From contig JAIWZP010000018.1 of the NCBI GenBank assembly GCA_025201375.1, positions 372,001-436,000 of the forward strand: a stretch of 64,000 nt of DNA. Reading direction: 5' to 3'. The stretch comes from Gongronella butleri. Its lineage: Eukaryota; Mucoromycota; Mucoromycetes; Mucorales; Cunninghamellaceae. The translations under genes were made by a program, and so were the position numbers. Positions within the stretch are counted from its first letter, which is position 1. Each line of letters begins with the position of its first letter. This document shows, piece by piece, positions 11,572 to 23,768 of the stretch. The notes below the pieces were generated by a model. That model was not told the DNA's origin. It did no database searches and saw only the letters and a program-made list of their open reading frames with translations.

Positions 11572-14335
11572 GAAGAAAAAAAGGGGGGGGTGAGACGACC
11601 GCGGCAATTATTTTTCAATATAATGGCGTTTACCGGCACTCGGTCCGTCCTTGGGTATACTGCCAGATGGGAAATGGATATGGATATCATCGTGTTCAAC
11701 GATGTTTGTGCGCTTGGACGCGGTAAGATTGAGTTCAAACGCGTGGGCTTTGACCCAGGTCAGCGCAATCATCGCCGATTCTTTGATCACGTCGCCAAGC
11801 GAGCCTAGGAAAGAGCAAGAAAAAGGAAATGAGCACACTCGTGTTCATTCTCTCTCATAGAAACAGCCAATTTTTACCTGTTAGGACGAGTTCGCCGCCT
11901 TTTCCGGGCATTTTCGTGGCCTCGACGAACATGATGCCACCATTGCCACTGCCTTGGTAGGCGAGGCCAGTGACGACGCCTGGCGTCGCGTCGCGCTCGG
12001 CTACTTCCTTGTCAAAGCGCGCGATCTAAAGGACAATAATAAAAAAAATAGAAAAAAGAGCCACTTAGTGCCTTTGCGCGCGGTTGAGGATGAGCAATAT
12101 TTTACGCCGAGGATCGAGGCAAGGTCATCGATGGTGACGCGTGGGTTGTAGGGCACAGTGGTGTCTTGATTTTGCTTATTTTGCACAAGAGTGACGCATT
12201 TAGCGCGGATGACGGAGGCGATGGCGCGTTCGAGGTTACGGACGCCTGATTCGCGGGTATAGCGCTGGATGAGTTGTTGGAGGACATCGTCCTCGAGGAG
12301 GACATCGGTGGCGGGGACACCGTGGGCGGCAAGCTGCTTGGGCATCAGATATGTCTTTGCAATGTGCAATTTCTCCTCCAACGTGTAGCCGGCAAGGTCA
12401 ATGACTTCCATGCGGTCCAGAAGCGGGCCAGGGATGGTGCTCATGTCATTGGCAGTGGCAATGAACATCACCTTGGACAGATCAAATGACACGTTCAAAT
12501 AGTGATCATTGAACGTGCCATTCTGCTCAGGATCGAGCACTTCCAGAAGCGCTGCCGACGGATCGCCATAATGCGTCGATTGCACCAGCTTATCAATCTC
12601 ATCGAGGAGCAGCACAGGATTGTTCACGCCCACTTTGTGGATGCCTTGCACAATCAAGCCAGGTTGCGACCCAACATACGTGCGGCGGTGACCCCTATTA
12701 TAAAAATAACGCGCCATGCCATGAGCCTCCGGCGCGCGCATCCAAAAAAAAAAAAAAAAAAAGCGCGTCAAAATCAAAAATTTACCTAATATCTGCTTCA
12801 TCGCGCACACCACCGAGTGACACGCGATGGAAAGACCGACCCAATGCCTTGGCAATGGATTTACCGAGCGATGTCTTGCCCACACCGGGCTGAAAAAAAG
12901 GGGGGTCAGGTGAGCACGATGCACGGCGTCAAAAGAGCTCGTTTCGTTTTTTCTTTTTCTTTTTCTTTTTTCTTACCGGCCCAGCAAAGCAAAGAATGGG
13001 TGCTCTTAAGTCACCTTTCATCTTGATCACCGAGAGATGTTCGAGGATGCGCTTCTTGATGCGATCCAAGCTTGAATGTTTGGAAAGAATGGCGTCAAAA
13101 TCGATTGTTTTTCTCCATTTTCTCCTATCGATTACCCAAAGTGGTCGTGATCAAGCTGCTCCTTGGCCTGCTGGATGTCGAGAAGGTCAACGTCGGCCTT
13201 GTCCCAAGGCATCTCGGCCAGCCATTGCAAGTAATTGCGCGAGACAGACCATTCCGTGGACGAGGGCTGCATACGCTTGAGACGCTTGAGTTCGCGCTGC
13301 GCGACAGAGATCACGTGCTCAGGCAGGTGTGCTTCGGCCAGCAGCTTGTGCAATTCCGTCATGTCGTCGTCCTCTTTGGAATTGGTATCATTGCCAAGTT
13401 CGGAACGGATGGCTTCCAGCTAAAAAAAAAAAAACGGGGGTTTAAAAGACATTTTTGACCCCTTTTTTCTTTTCTTTTTTTTTTTTTACCTGCTGTTTGA
13501 GGTAGAATTCACGCTGTTGCTGGCTAAGTTTTGCCTCCATGTTGGTGTGGACTTGCTGTGAGATGCGCAGGACGTGCAATTGGCGGTGGATCCAGCTCAT
13601 CATGAGCTCCAGTCGTTTTCCGGGGTCTGTTGTGTGCAGCATGAGCCATTTCTCCTGGACGGTGGTGTCGATGATGGAGGTGAGCAGGTCTGCAAGAGCG
13701 AGGGGTGGCAGAGTGTGTGTGAGCTTGACGAGTTGCTGGATAAGAGGGTCTGGCATATTCAATTTTGACATTTGGTCGACAAAATTCTTGCATTGGGACT
13801 TGTAGCCGTCGACAAGATGGCCAGGGCACACGCCCTCAGGCACAGGGTCCACGTGGAACGACACGGGCGACGCGTGCACTTGGTGCCCGAGACGCGCACG
13901 CTGCACACCCTCCAAATACACGCCAAACGTGCCGACACCCGATCGCTGCACACGCGTCATCTTGGCAATGCATCCCATACGCGCAAACCGCGCGCGCTGG
14001 TCGGGCGTCACGAGCGGGTCCTTGGATGGCGATGCAGGAAGAGGCACCGATGGCGCTTGAGAGCCACAATTGTCATTTTCCATCATGTTTTCGCCCTCTT
14101 GGTCTTTTTGCTGCTGTCCTTGCACTTGCTCTTCTTCGTCTTCCAGTTGCAACAAAGGCGTCTTGGCCGCCAGAGGCACGCACAAGACGTGGACGGAGCC
14201 TGTCTCTGACTTTCGGAAGAAAGACTTGCACAAGTCCGTCGCTTCAGGGCCGCGCAGCACGAGACGCACCACCACGCCAGGAAGAAGCACCTTGTCCTCC
14301 AAAGGAAGCACAACAAGAGGGTTGGGATACGACAT
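11199..14335 (-). CDS. LONP2: Peroxisomal Lon protease (LONP2-like) with a C-terminal PTS1
   Basis: ATP-dependent serine protease for quality control in the peroxisomal matrix. Eight exons (14335-13490, 13419-13136, 13070-12977, 12889-12786, 12694-12106, 12025-11878, 11804-11634, 11515-11199) give 850 residues. Order: N-terminal LON substrate-binding domain ([14 protein letters not shown]), AAA+ module with Walker A ([12 protein letters not shown]) and Walker B ([11 protein letters not shown]), then the protease domain with catalytic Ser in PKDGPSAG and catalytic Lys in [14 protein letters not shown]. There is no mitochondrial presequence and the chain ends in Ser-His-Leu, which fits the PTS1 consensus, so I assign it to peroxisomes. 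The last intron carries a GA microsatellite (about 11541-11568). The ATP and protease sites are intact. Confidence 0.95.
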
Positions 14336-14941
14336 AAAGGGCTTGTGTTATTAGAGTGCAAGTAAAAAAACAAAAAAAAAGATAAGAGAGTGGGGAAGAA
14401 GTTGTAAAAAAATGTGGCGTGTGAGAAAGAAAAATGTAAGAGTTCACGGTGGGGACCCCGCCTTTTTCTTCTTTCTTTTAAAAACTCTATTTGTGTGGCA
14501 ATAAGAGCTTTTTTTTTCGCCTTGTGACCAATGTCATTATGCAGCGGCCGCTCCGCACGCATTTTGCCTTTTTTTGTCGCATCGCAATTTTTGAAGCCCA
14601 CTCACAAATGAGTCGACCCCACGAGTCAAAACATCAGTCCATAAAAAAACTCACACACACAAAAGCACACGAAAAAAAAAGGGAAAAAAACACGATCAGG
14701 GCGTCCTATTGGCTTTCAGGGGCACGCGCACGCATCTGCTCGAATTCTAGCGCTGCGCCATGATCATCTTGTCTCTGCAGCGGTTCCCCTTTTCTTTTTT
14801 TTTTCTTTTTCTTTTTTTACAAGACAGCCGAGTGCGGACTATGGTCAAGAACACGCTCCGACACGTCGCCGCGCTAGAACCAATTTCCGCTCATCGGCGC
14901 GTCGGCGCGCCACTCTGGCGCACCTTCAATTCCGTGCTCGT

Positions 14942-14979
<38 letters not shown>

Positions 14980-15346
14980 GGAAACATGGTTCTAGTCGTC
15001 TGGTCATCGTGTCACACAACTGGAATGCGACCTTCCTCTGCTTTTGGCAAGAATCGACATGAAAAAAGAAATAAAATAGGGAGAAGGTGACGCCATGGGC
15101 GCCATGACCACCTCCTTTCCAAGAGAAGAGGGTGTGTGAGGCCATGTGATTTTCTGTGGGGATATGTCTTGTCAGCAGCAATGCGTTCAAAGACCACGGC
15201 AATACCATTTAACAAAAAGAAATAGCAAACAAGGAGGAGAGTAAAAAAAAATTTTTTTATGGTTGGCATAAATAATAATGGGTGGGAAGGTGACACGAGC
15301 AAGATGGCAATGCTGGGATTGTTTTCCATTTCTTTTTTTTTTTTTT
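14336..15346. promoter_or_regulatory. Lon upstream region and branching-enzyme 3' flank
   Basis: About 1 kb between the Lon start codon and the branching-enzyme stop codon, both on the minus strand. It holds many T-rich and A-rich tracts, including a 34-base A run near 14943-14976. A + strand frame at 14840-14940 (starting MVKNTLRHVAALEP) has coding-like composition but no recognisable motif and runs into the A tract, so I do not call it a gene. Confidence 0.5.
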
Positions 15347-18035
15347 TTAGTGCAGAGCAAGCACAAGGGCCGTTCGGCTTGGCAAGTAGACTTGAAGCCA
15401 ATTGGGTCGATTATCCCAGTCGCCCTCAGTGGTAAAATATTCGCCCTCGGGATCAATGCGTCCGTGACCCAGGAACGTCTTGTCGTCGGAATTGAGGACC
15501 ACCTTGTACTTGCCGGCCTGGCCCGTGCCAATACGATAATCCGTGTACGACTGTGTGGGATGGAAGTTGAACACAAAGAGGCCACCGCCGCGCTCAAACA
15601 CAATCACCTTGTCGCCTTCGTTCTTGCGCGAAACATAGCCCTATGATGCGGAAAAGGGGGTCAATTGTTTTTTTTTTCTGCCGTTGGCGCATTGAAATGT
15701 ACCTGAGGGGCGTGCAGCCAGCCTAGGGATTGCTCGGTGTGCTGCAGAGCAGCGTCCCATGCATTGAGATACTTGTAACGGAGCAAATTGTCGTCCAGGA
15801 CGTTCCATTGGCGGCGTGCATAATGGAAACTCGAGCCATTGCCGTCGCGAGGGAAGTCGAGCCACTCGGGATGGCCGAATTCGTTGCCTTCAAAGTTCAA
15901 ATAGCCCTCGCCACCAAGACCGTGTGTGATCAATCTGTAAAAGAGGAACAAAGAATGAGCTTTCGTCGCCTTTCCATCTTTCCATCGTTCCAATTGCCCA
16001 ATGGTGTACCTGATCATCTTGTGCAAGGCCATGCCACGATCAATAATGGGGGTCAGGGGCGTCAGGTCGCTCATATGGGTATACATTTCCTTGTCCATCA
16101 ACCAGAATGCCAGCGTTTTGTCGCCGACAAGAGCCTGGTCGTGCGATTCGCAGTAGCCAATGGTTTTTTCCTAAGTGACAGAGAGCACGCGTGTGTCGTC
16201 AGACTTTTTTTTTCACTTTTAAAGATGTACCAGATGGCGGCGATTGGTGAGAATGTGCACAATGTGGCCCATTCCCCAATTGTCGTCCGAGACTTCCTTG
16301 AGAAGCTTGATCCAAGTGTCGGGGACGGCCATGCCGAGGCGATAGTCAAAGCCAAGACCACCCTCACGGACGGGGCGACAGGTGCCAGGCATGCCGGACA
16401 CGTCCTCGGCGACGGTGATCATCGATTTGTACATGTCGTGCATGATGGCATTGGCCAATTGCACGTACATGACGCTCTCGTCGTCGACCGTGCTGCCAAA
16501 GTACTCGTGGTAGTCGCCCGAGAACCCATAGCCAATGCCATGATGATTGTAGAGCATGCTTGTCACGCCATCGAATCGGAACCCATCAAATCCGTACACA
16601 TCGACCCAATAGCGCAAATTCGACAGCAAGAATCGCAGCACCTCGTAATTGCCGTAATTGAACAAGCGCGAGTCCCACAAGCTGTGTCTGCCCTTGTCAC
16701 CCTCGTGGAAATAGCAATGATCGCTGCCGTCAAACATGTTGAGACCATCATCCACGTTTTTGCACGCGTGCGAGTGCACCACGTCCAAGAGCACCACAAG
16801 GCCCATGCTATGCGCCGTGTCAACAAGCTCCTTGAGATCCTCCGGCGTGCCGTAGCGCGATGAAGGAGCAAAAAACGACGTCACCTGGTAACCAAACGAC
16901 GCATAATATGCATGCTCCATCACCGCCATCAATTGGATCGCATTGTACCCGAGCTTCGCAATGCGCGGCAGCACATTCGCCGTAAACTCGCGGTACGTGC
17001 CCACGCGAGGGTCTGGCGTTGAGATGCCAACTATAGAAAAAAAAAAAAAAAACGAAAAAACGTGGTCAGGGACACTCAATGCCACTTTTTTTTCTCATTT
17101 TTTTTCCCCTTACCATGTGCTTCATAAATGCGCAAGCTTGCCGGGCGCGAGGGACGCGGGTGCTTGAGAGTGTATGGATCGGCGGGATGCCAAAAGACAG
17201 CTTCGTAGGTTGGGCTGATCGAAAGATCTTGCGTGACGCGGCGGATCCATGCTGGCAATCGATAAATGCGCTCCCCATTTGGTAACGTCATGGTGATCTG
17301 GACGAAAAAGGGCAACAAAAAAGGGGACAATCAGCCAAGGTGATCCCGACAAAGATAGGGAACACGGTCTATTTTCTTGTTTACCTTGACTTTGGTATTA
17401 TGAGGAATGGCCAATTGGCCATCAACAGCCGGCAAGGTGATTTCAAAAACGCCGTACTCGTTGCGTGTCATGATGTGCTTCTGAGGGTCCCATTGATCTA
17501 TGCACCAAAAAAGGCGATTAGCAAAAAAAAAAAAAATAAGAGTCGGTGTGTACCCAACACACAGACCACCCCTCATCGCGCCGAAAAAAAAACGATCCAT
17601 GGAACCTCTTCCCATTGGCAACCCAACAATTTTTTTGTTTGCTACTCACTAAAGTCGCCCACGAGGCTCGCCGACACGGCATTGGGTGCCCATTCGCGAT
17701 ACGTGATACTTTGATCCGCGGCCACGTTGAAGCCATAATATTCGTGACCCTTTGTGAATTGCTCAATGCCACCAGGCGCGTCCTCGAGCGTCTTTTTCCA
17801 CTTTTCATAAAAGGCATATCTGACAACCAAAAGCAAAAAGCAAAAAAATGGGCGTGTGAGTATGCACTAAATTCTGTTTTTTTTTTTTCTTTTCGTTTTT
17901 GTACCTTTTGGCGAGTTGCTCTTTGAAAGGCTCGAGCCAGGGGTCCAAGACCGTCAGGCCGGTGCCATCTTGTTGCATAGTCAGCACACGGCCGGGCTCA
18001 ACCTCGGTTTCAAAGGTAGCAGGGGAAGCGGGCAT
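15347..18035 (-). CDS. GLC3: 1,4-alpha-glucan (glycogen) branching enzyme
   Basis: Transfers alpha-1,4 chains to alpha-1,6 positions during glycogen synthesis in the cytosol. Eight exons (18035-17905, 17819-17650, 17497-17385, 17297-17114, 17030-16231, 16170-16010, 15934-15703, 15640-15347) give 694 residues, the usual length for eukaryotic GBE1. An N-terminal CBM48 region carries YREWAPNA and GDFNQWDP. The GH13 barrel shows [21 protein letters not shown] (nucleophile Asp), [10 protein letters not shown] (acid/base Glu) and [12 protein letters not shown]. The C-terminal beta domain has [15 protein letters not shown]. All catalytic residues are present. It shares a 332-base divergent upstream region with the Yrb30 gene. 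Confidence 0.97.
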
Positions 18036-18367
18036 GATTTTTTTTTTTTTTGGCGAGATAAAGAGAAAAAAAATAAAAAGGAAAAAAGAAAGGACGCGAA
18101 AAGAATCTTGGAACGATTTTTGTAGCTTGTCAGGCAAGCCGACGACCCCGCTTTCCGCCGCGACTGTACGACCATGGGAAAGCGGACACAGGGCAAGATC
18201 CTCATGATAAGCAATGGATTGCAAGGGATTTTTGTGGTCCACAGCGTCGGAAATCCAAATTCCCACCCAGACGCCAGCTGCGGCTTGACATTCAGAACAA
18301 AAAAAAAAAAAAAAAGGGCACGCGTGGCCTCCAATTTGGTTGTTTCCTTTTTTTTTTTCCCGCCTTT
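18036..18367. promoter_or_regulatory. Divergent promoter region, branching enzyme / Yrb30
   Basis: 332 bases between two start codons pointing away from each other. There are A/T homopolymers at both ends (18039-18050 and 18299-18315) and a pyrimidine tract directly before the Yrb30 ATG, as before many starts in this window. No specific operator was recognised. Confidence 0.55.
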
Positions 18368-19690
18368 ATGTCTCTGGACGACCTCTTTAGCAAGCTGGCG
18401 ATGAGCACGGTGCACACCGTGTCGCGTATCGCGCTGAGCCACGCCACCAATGCGGCCATACGCAACGTCACCTCGTACCTGGCCAACCAAGCGTCTCCCA
18501 AGAACACAAAGGCACAGCATACTCGCGACATTGCGCTCTTGCAACGCCAGTTGGACCTCAAGATGAAGAATCTCAAGGTAAAATTCGCAAAAATCTGAGA
18601 AAAAGCGTGGAATTCACACTTTTTTTTTTCATTGTAGCCGGCTGTGGACCGTGTCAGCTATGGCGTGGCGAACGGCAACACGGAATTGGAACCGACGCAG
18701 GAGCTGTGCGAGGATTTGCAACGTGACATTGATCAATTTGTCAAGGACACCGAGGAAATTGAGGATGCGGCTCTGCTTTTAACGCGGCTGCAGCGCCTGC
18801 TCAAGTGCATCGACGACGTTGTGCCATTTTTACATCTGGCGCTCCGCAGCATTGACCCGGCTTTTGTGTCGCCAAGCAAACTTATGCAAGCGTCGCGCCT
18901 CCTCAATGCCAATGCCACTCCATCACACAAGGCCTCGACGTCATCATTCACCATCACCATGTACTCGCTCTTTGCGGCCAACGCACCGTGCGCCGCGCGG
19001 CCCGAATGGGAGTGTACATGGAAGGAGGAGGCGCGAAAGGCGCATTTGCACATTGTGCGCGCCAGCAGCGGCGCGTCGTCGTCGTCGTCGTCGTCGTCCG
19101 ACGCGTTTGCCTATGATATAGTGATCAGCGAGGACTGGGACGACGGTCTGTATCACAACGACGACGATGGTGCCAAGGAGCGTACATGGCGCTGGCCCGT
19201 CGACCGCGTCGACAGGCTTTTTTATACCCAAGCGAGCCAGCTTTTGCGTATCGACAATCAAACATCGTCCCCCGTGCTCGTGATCAAGATGCGCAAGAAG
19301 GCCGCAGTCGTGCCGCCGGCCTCCTCATCCTCCTCGTCTTCCGCCTCCTCATCACCAGCCGTGCCACCGTCGCCCGCGTCGGACAAGCCAGGCATTGATG
19401 TCAAGACATCCAATCCCAATGTCAAGCGCGCCGATCTGCACGATTACGACTGGTATGCGGTCCAATTGTACGAAATGGACACTGAAAGCGACAGCGACGC
19501 CACCAGCAATAATGACAATGACAAAAACGACCAACCCAAGGCCAAAATCGTTGCACCACCCCCCTTCCCCATGACCTTGATCCTGCTTGAATCCGTGCTT
19601 AAGCTCGCCCTTCTTGAATCTCAGGAGCAAATGTCGCATCTGCAGGCCTCGGATGATCTGCTGTCATTGTACATGGCAAGTAAAAAGTGA
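18368..19690 (+). CDS. YRB30: RanGTP-binding protein, Yrb30 family (Pfam Ran-binding PF05508)
   Basis: Fungal protein that binds Ran-GTP, linked to nucleocytoplasmic transport in yeast. Two exons (18368-18577, 18638-19690) give 420 residues. Family features are the N-terminal helical block, LLKCIDDVVPFLHLALRSI, FVSPSKLMQASRLLNA, FTITMYSLFA and DIVISEDWDDGLYH. Ser runs interrupt the chain twice, the first being a (TCG)n codon repeat around 19076-19096, and an acidic Asp/Asn stretch precedes the C-terminal helix. Hydrophobic C-terminal segments match the family pattern. This family is restricted to fungi and is one of the best lineage markers here. Confidence 0.88.
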
Positions 19691-20372
19691 AAATAAAAAA
19701 AAAAGAAATGCGAAATGCAATAAAAATCCAGGTTGGATCATCGCCTATTCGAAGCCACTTGTGCCCTTTACTACCGTATTTCGACAAGTCAATTTCAAAA
19801 GATTAAAGATCAAGAGGTCAAGCAGAGGAGGACAATTGTTCTTGATTGACTTTTGCAAGCACACAAAAGTTGTTCATCGGGCGAACAAACAATCAGAAAA
19901 CGACACTGGCATGCGTTTCTTTCGGATGATGTCAGTTTTAACGCGATCTACAAGAAATGTCCAGAGGCAATGCTAAATTTGTGAAAATAGCGCAATTTTT
20001 GATTCATCCCGGACAACAGCTCAATGAATCACTGGATTTCAAACATTCACTGAAAAGAGATACGGAATCTGTTTCCATGAATGCAAGTTTCAGCCTGATC
20101 GAATAACAATTTGCCATTCCAGACGGCATTGGTTGCTTTTTGGCCATCTGGTGGAATTGATTCGCTCGGCAGGTATAATAGCCCAGATACAGATTGGTGG
20201 GAGGACGCCATTGATGATGTGTGCACGTGTCTCGTGGGTGACGCGTAAAAAAAAGTGGAGATGACGCGACGCGACATGACATTATGCAAAATTGGAACAA
20301 GACAGTGAGAAAAAAATGAATTTAATTATGACATCAAAGGCTAGAAAACAACAACGAGACCAGACACACCCT
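19691..20372. other. Gene-free stretch between convergent YRB30 and RPT3
   Basis: About 680 bases between two stop codons. A/T-rich, with no frame over 130 codons that resembles a protein. It should contain both 3' untranslated regions. Confidence 0.6.
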
Positions 20373-21834
20373 CTACTTGTAGAACTCAAAGTTGGAGTCT
20401 TCCTTTTTGACGTTCGCCTTATAGCCCTTCTCCAAATCTTTGCTGAGGATGACGTATCGATTCTTGCGCACAGCCTGCATGCCTGCCTCTTGACAAATGG
20501 CAGCAATGTCGGCACCCGAAAGCTTGTCAGGGCGCGAGACAACTAAGAAAGGAGACAAAAAAATCAACACACTTGCATGATTTTCTCTTTTTTTCAATTT
20601 TTTCTTACAGTCCTCCAAATCAACCTCTTCTGACAGGTTCATCTTGGCGGTGATGGTGGAGAAGATGAGGCGCTTTTGGCGGCGGTCGGGCGTGGGGAAT
20701 TCGATCTTGCGATCGAGACGACCAGGGCGCAGCAAGGCAGGGTCCAGCGTGTCGGCGCGGTTTGTCGCCATGATAACCTGGATAAAAAAAAAAAAAAAAG
20801 TGAGTGGGGGAAGGTCATGGTATCTACTTTTTTTTTCACTTTTTTCACTTTTTTTTGGGCACTATACCTTGACATTGGAAGTCTGATCAAAGCCATCCAT
20901 TTGATTTAACAGCTCGAGAAGAATACGCTGGACTTCACGATCGGCGCCAGTCTGGGCATCGAATCGCTTTGTGGCGATGGCGTCGATTTCGTCGATGAAG
21001 ATGATGGCGGGCGAGTTTTCGCGTGCCATGCGGAAGACGTCACGGACCATGCGAGGACCCTCGCCCAGGTATTTTTGGACGAATTCGGAGCCATTGACGC
21101 GGATGAAGCTGGCCGTGGTGTGGTGGGCGACGGCCTTGACGAGCATGGTCTTGCCCGTGCCTGGGGGGCCGTAAAGGAGCACACCGCGAGGCGGGTCGAT
21201 ACCGATTTGGCGGTACAAGTCAAAGTGCGAGAGGGGCAGCTCAACGGCCTCGCGAATCTCTTGCTTTTGGATATCAAGGCCACCAACGTCCTGGTACGTG
21301 ACGTCAGGTCGCTCGTCGGATGTGAGCATAGTGATGCTGCTGTCGGCCTCGGGCGGCAAAATGTCGACCAGCGCATTGGAGTGGCGGTGCAGAGCGACGG
21401 ACGCGCTGGGTTTGAGCAATTCGCGATCGATCGTCGACAGGATGCGCACCACGTAATTGGAACCGGTCGTCGAGCCCACAATGCCCGTGTGCTGGTCAAG
21501 AGGCTCCAAAAATTGCCCAATGACAAGCGGCACCGACTTGATGCGCTTGACTTCCTCTTGCGCACGCACAAGCTCGCTCTTTAAGTGCTTTTGCTCATCC
21601 TTGATATACTCCTCTTGCAGCTCAAGGAATTCCAGGTCGCGCTGCAGCTTTTTCAGCTTGACATATAGATCTTCTTCTGATAGCTCATCCAGCAGATGTG
21701 TCGCAGGGCTTGTCAATGCCTTGATCTACCCCCAAAAAAAAAAATCAACAACACAGTCCACCATCAGATCCCTGAATTGCTCATTTGTCATTCAAACCTA
21801 CGTCGTGTTTGGGCTGAAGCACGTCTTCCATCAT
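20373..21834 (-). CDS. RPT3: 26S proteasome regulatory ATPase Rpt3 (PSMC4/S6B)
   Basis: One of six AAA+ ATPases in the base of the 19S particle that unfold substrates for the 20S proteasome. Four exons (21834-21802, 21725-20868, 20777-20609, 20542-20373) give 409 residues. Order: coiled coil ([20 protein letters not shown]), OB fold, Walker A ([15 protein letters not shown]), Walker B ([12 protein letters not shown]), sensor region ([20 protein letters not shown]) and AAA lid. The chain ends in Phe-Tyr-Lys, the HbYX motif that docks into the 20S alpha ring and marks Rpt3. Translation could start at either of two adjacent ATGs (21834 or 21831). It diverges from the TPR gene across 213 bases. 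Confidence 0.97.
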
Positions 21835-22047
21835 AGTGGAAAAGAAGGGGGATATGGTAAAAGAAGAAAAAAAAGGTGAAAGAGAGGCAAAACACAGGTG
21901 TACGCGTGTCCCTCGCCTTTGTCTTTCAATCGCAATGACCCACTTGCCTTTTTTGGTCCGTGCCCAATTGCTGAAAGAAAAAACTCACGGCAACCCCTCA
22001 ATTGGCAACGTTTCTCTTTGTTTTCTCAAACGTCCTCCAGGGTCACC
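21835..22047. promoter_or_regulatory. Divergent promoter region, RPT3 / TPR gene
   Basis: 213 bases between two start codons, purine-rich near RPT3 and pyrimidine-rich near the TPR gene. I looked for the yeast proteasome control element GGTGGCAAA and did not find an exact copy. Confidence 0.5.
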
Positions 22048-22802
22048 ATGTCTACTCCTGAAGAAAAGTTTGAAAAGGGTGTTGCGCTACGCGTCGCCGG
22101 CAACGAGTCTTATATCAAGGGGGACTACAAGCAAGGTAACGCGACAAAATCGACAAAAAGCAAGAAAAGACCGAGATTCACCCCTTTTTTTTCGTTTTTT
22201 TTCGTCCAGCCATGTCCCAATACTACCACGCGTTGCTCTACCTGCGCAACGTCGGTGGCCAAGAGGAAAAGGAAAAGTATGATCCTTTATCAAGCGAGCA
22301 AATGATCAAGATTTATAACAACATGTCTGGTAATGCCCATTTTTCGACGCGTTGACGCCATGCTTTTTTGCTGATTCCTTTTCGTTTTAGCTGTGCACAT
22401 CAAGAACGAGAATTGGAAACGCGCTGAGGAATGCGCGAACGAGGTGCTGAAGCGCGACAAGGACAATGCCAAGGCCACTTTCCGCCTCGCGCAAGCGTAC
22501 ATGCGACAAGGTGCCATTGACAAGGCCAAGCCGCTCCTAGACAAGGCCAGTGCTGCGGACCCCAATGGTAAAAAAAAAAAGTGCCTGTCGCGCGTTTGCA
22601 ATGAATCAATGGCTGACTTTCGCCCTCTCTTTTTCGCTTTTTCTCTTTTTCTCTTCATTTTTCCTTCTCAGATGGCATGGTCAAGCAAGAATTGGCGCGC
22701 TACGACAAGCTGACCAAGTCGTCTGAGGGCAAGGAGAAGCAGGTGTACCGCAACATGCTTCAAAAGATGATGAAGGAGGACAACAGCAGCTCTGCCGCGT
22801 GA
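22048..22802 (+). CDS. Small tetratricopeptide-repeat protein, TTC9-like
   Basis: Four exons (22048-22135, 22210-22329, 22391-22567, 22672-22802) give 171 residues. The chain is helical with three TPR-like units: KGVALRVAGNESYIKGDYKQ and the following helix carrying YYHALLYLRNVGG, then NENWKRAEECANEVLKRDKD, then ATFRLAQAYMRQGAIDKAKP. A charged C-terminal helix follows. The first unit and YHALLYLRN resemble the TTC9 family and the TPR part of immunophilins. It is probably a protein-binding adaptor; partners cannot be inferred. It converges with the DUF202 gene with 93 bases between stops. Confidence 0.85.
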
Positions 22803-22895
22803 TTGTCATTTTTTTAGCGTTTATTTGGTGTGGTGTGGTATCCAATTACTATATACAGGCCGTCGTCCATGCACCCCCTCAAGCTTATTCATGAA

Positions 22896-23439
22896 TCAGT
22901 TCGATATCCCTTCTGACAATGACATGACCATGATAAAAACCACAAACACACCAATGCAAATAGCAAGAATATAGCCGAGTTTGCCGTGGCCCACATCGAG
23001 CATGCGGCGAATGATCCGGCGCTGGTTGCGGAAATAAGTGAAATTGGCCACGAGGATGCTGATGACGCCGAGAATCACAAACATGTAGGCAATGCCTCGC
23101 TTTTTGGCGTCCAATGGCTCGTTTGGCCACGGAAACGATTGTGACGGGGCAAATCGCTCGGTCAAATCGAGCAGGACCATAAAGCCTAGCATTGCGCACG
23201 AGAGGTCAATACAGCTAGAGGCCATTTGAGCACTTTTTTTTCTTCTTTTTCTCTTTTTTCTTACCTATCAACGCCAAGGTCATGCCCGTGCGAAGCCAAG
23301 TGAGCAAGTTTCGCTCGTTGGCAAAGTGGTCGCGAGGGTCGGGGCCGTCAATTTTGGTGTGAATAGTGCTGTCCATGTATTTGAAGCGTGTGGAGCACTT
23401 TTCATTGTTGCAAAGGATAAAGGGTCGGTCGGTATCCAT
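22896..23439 (-). CDS. DUF202-domain membrane protein
   Basis: Two exons (23439-23265, 23185-22896) give 154 residues. The signature DHFANERNLLTWLRTGMTLAL is typical of the DUF202 family (PF02656). Three hydrophobic segments follow: TLALIGFMVLLDL across the intron, YMFVILGVISILVANF, and YILAICIGVFVVFIMVM. A basic loop (RNQRRIIRRM) separates the last two. The acceptor aatgctag was preferred to nearby alternatives because only it keeps the frame and a continuous first membrane segment. Family members sit in vacuolar or other endomembranes in fungi; substrate and role are unknown. Confidence 0.82.
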
Positions 23440-23768
23440 AGTCGAAAAGAGAACAAGCAAAGAAAAAAGAGAAGAAACACAGAATTGGGGGGGTGGAGGA
23501 GGGGAAGAAAGGGGATTCATAACCCCGCCGCCTCCACATTTTTTTTTCAATTCCCCCCCCTGGGAAAGCTGTCGCGTAAGACAAACACAATGACAAAAAA
23601 TAAAAAAAGGGCTCCTGACCAGGTTTCAAGGTTGGGGGTGAGGGGGGGACGAGGGGACAGTGAGGGGTGCAACGACACCTCCCTAGTTTTTTTTTAATGC
23701 TTTTTTGCAATGGATTGCCTGCCTGATCCTGCCATTCGCTTCTCTTTTGCTTTTTAGCTCCTCCACCC
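23440..23768. promoter_or_regulatory. Divergent promoter region, DUF202 gene / PA-TM-RING gene
   Basis: 329 bases between two start codons, with G runs near 23486-23515 and 23633-23670 and T runs near 23683-23707. No specific element was recognised. Confidence 0.5.

Noticed and set aside
14760..15062. Small gene between Lon and the branching enzyme
   Set aside because: Only about 35 codons look coding and the frame runs into a 34-base A tract; no motif and no splice partner.
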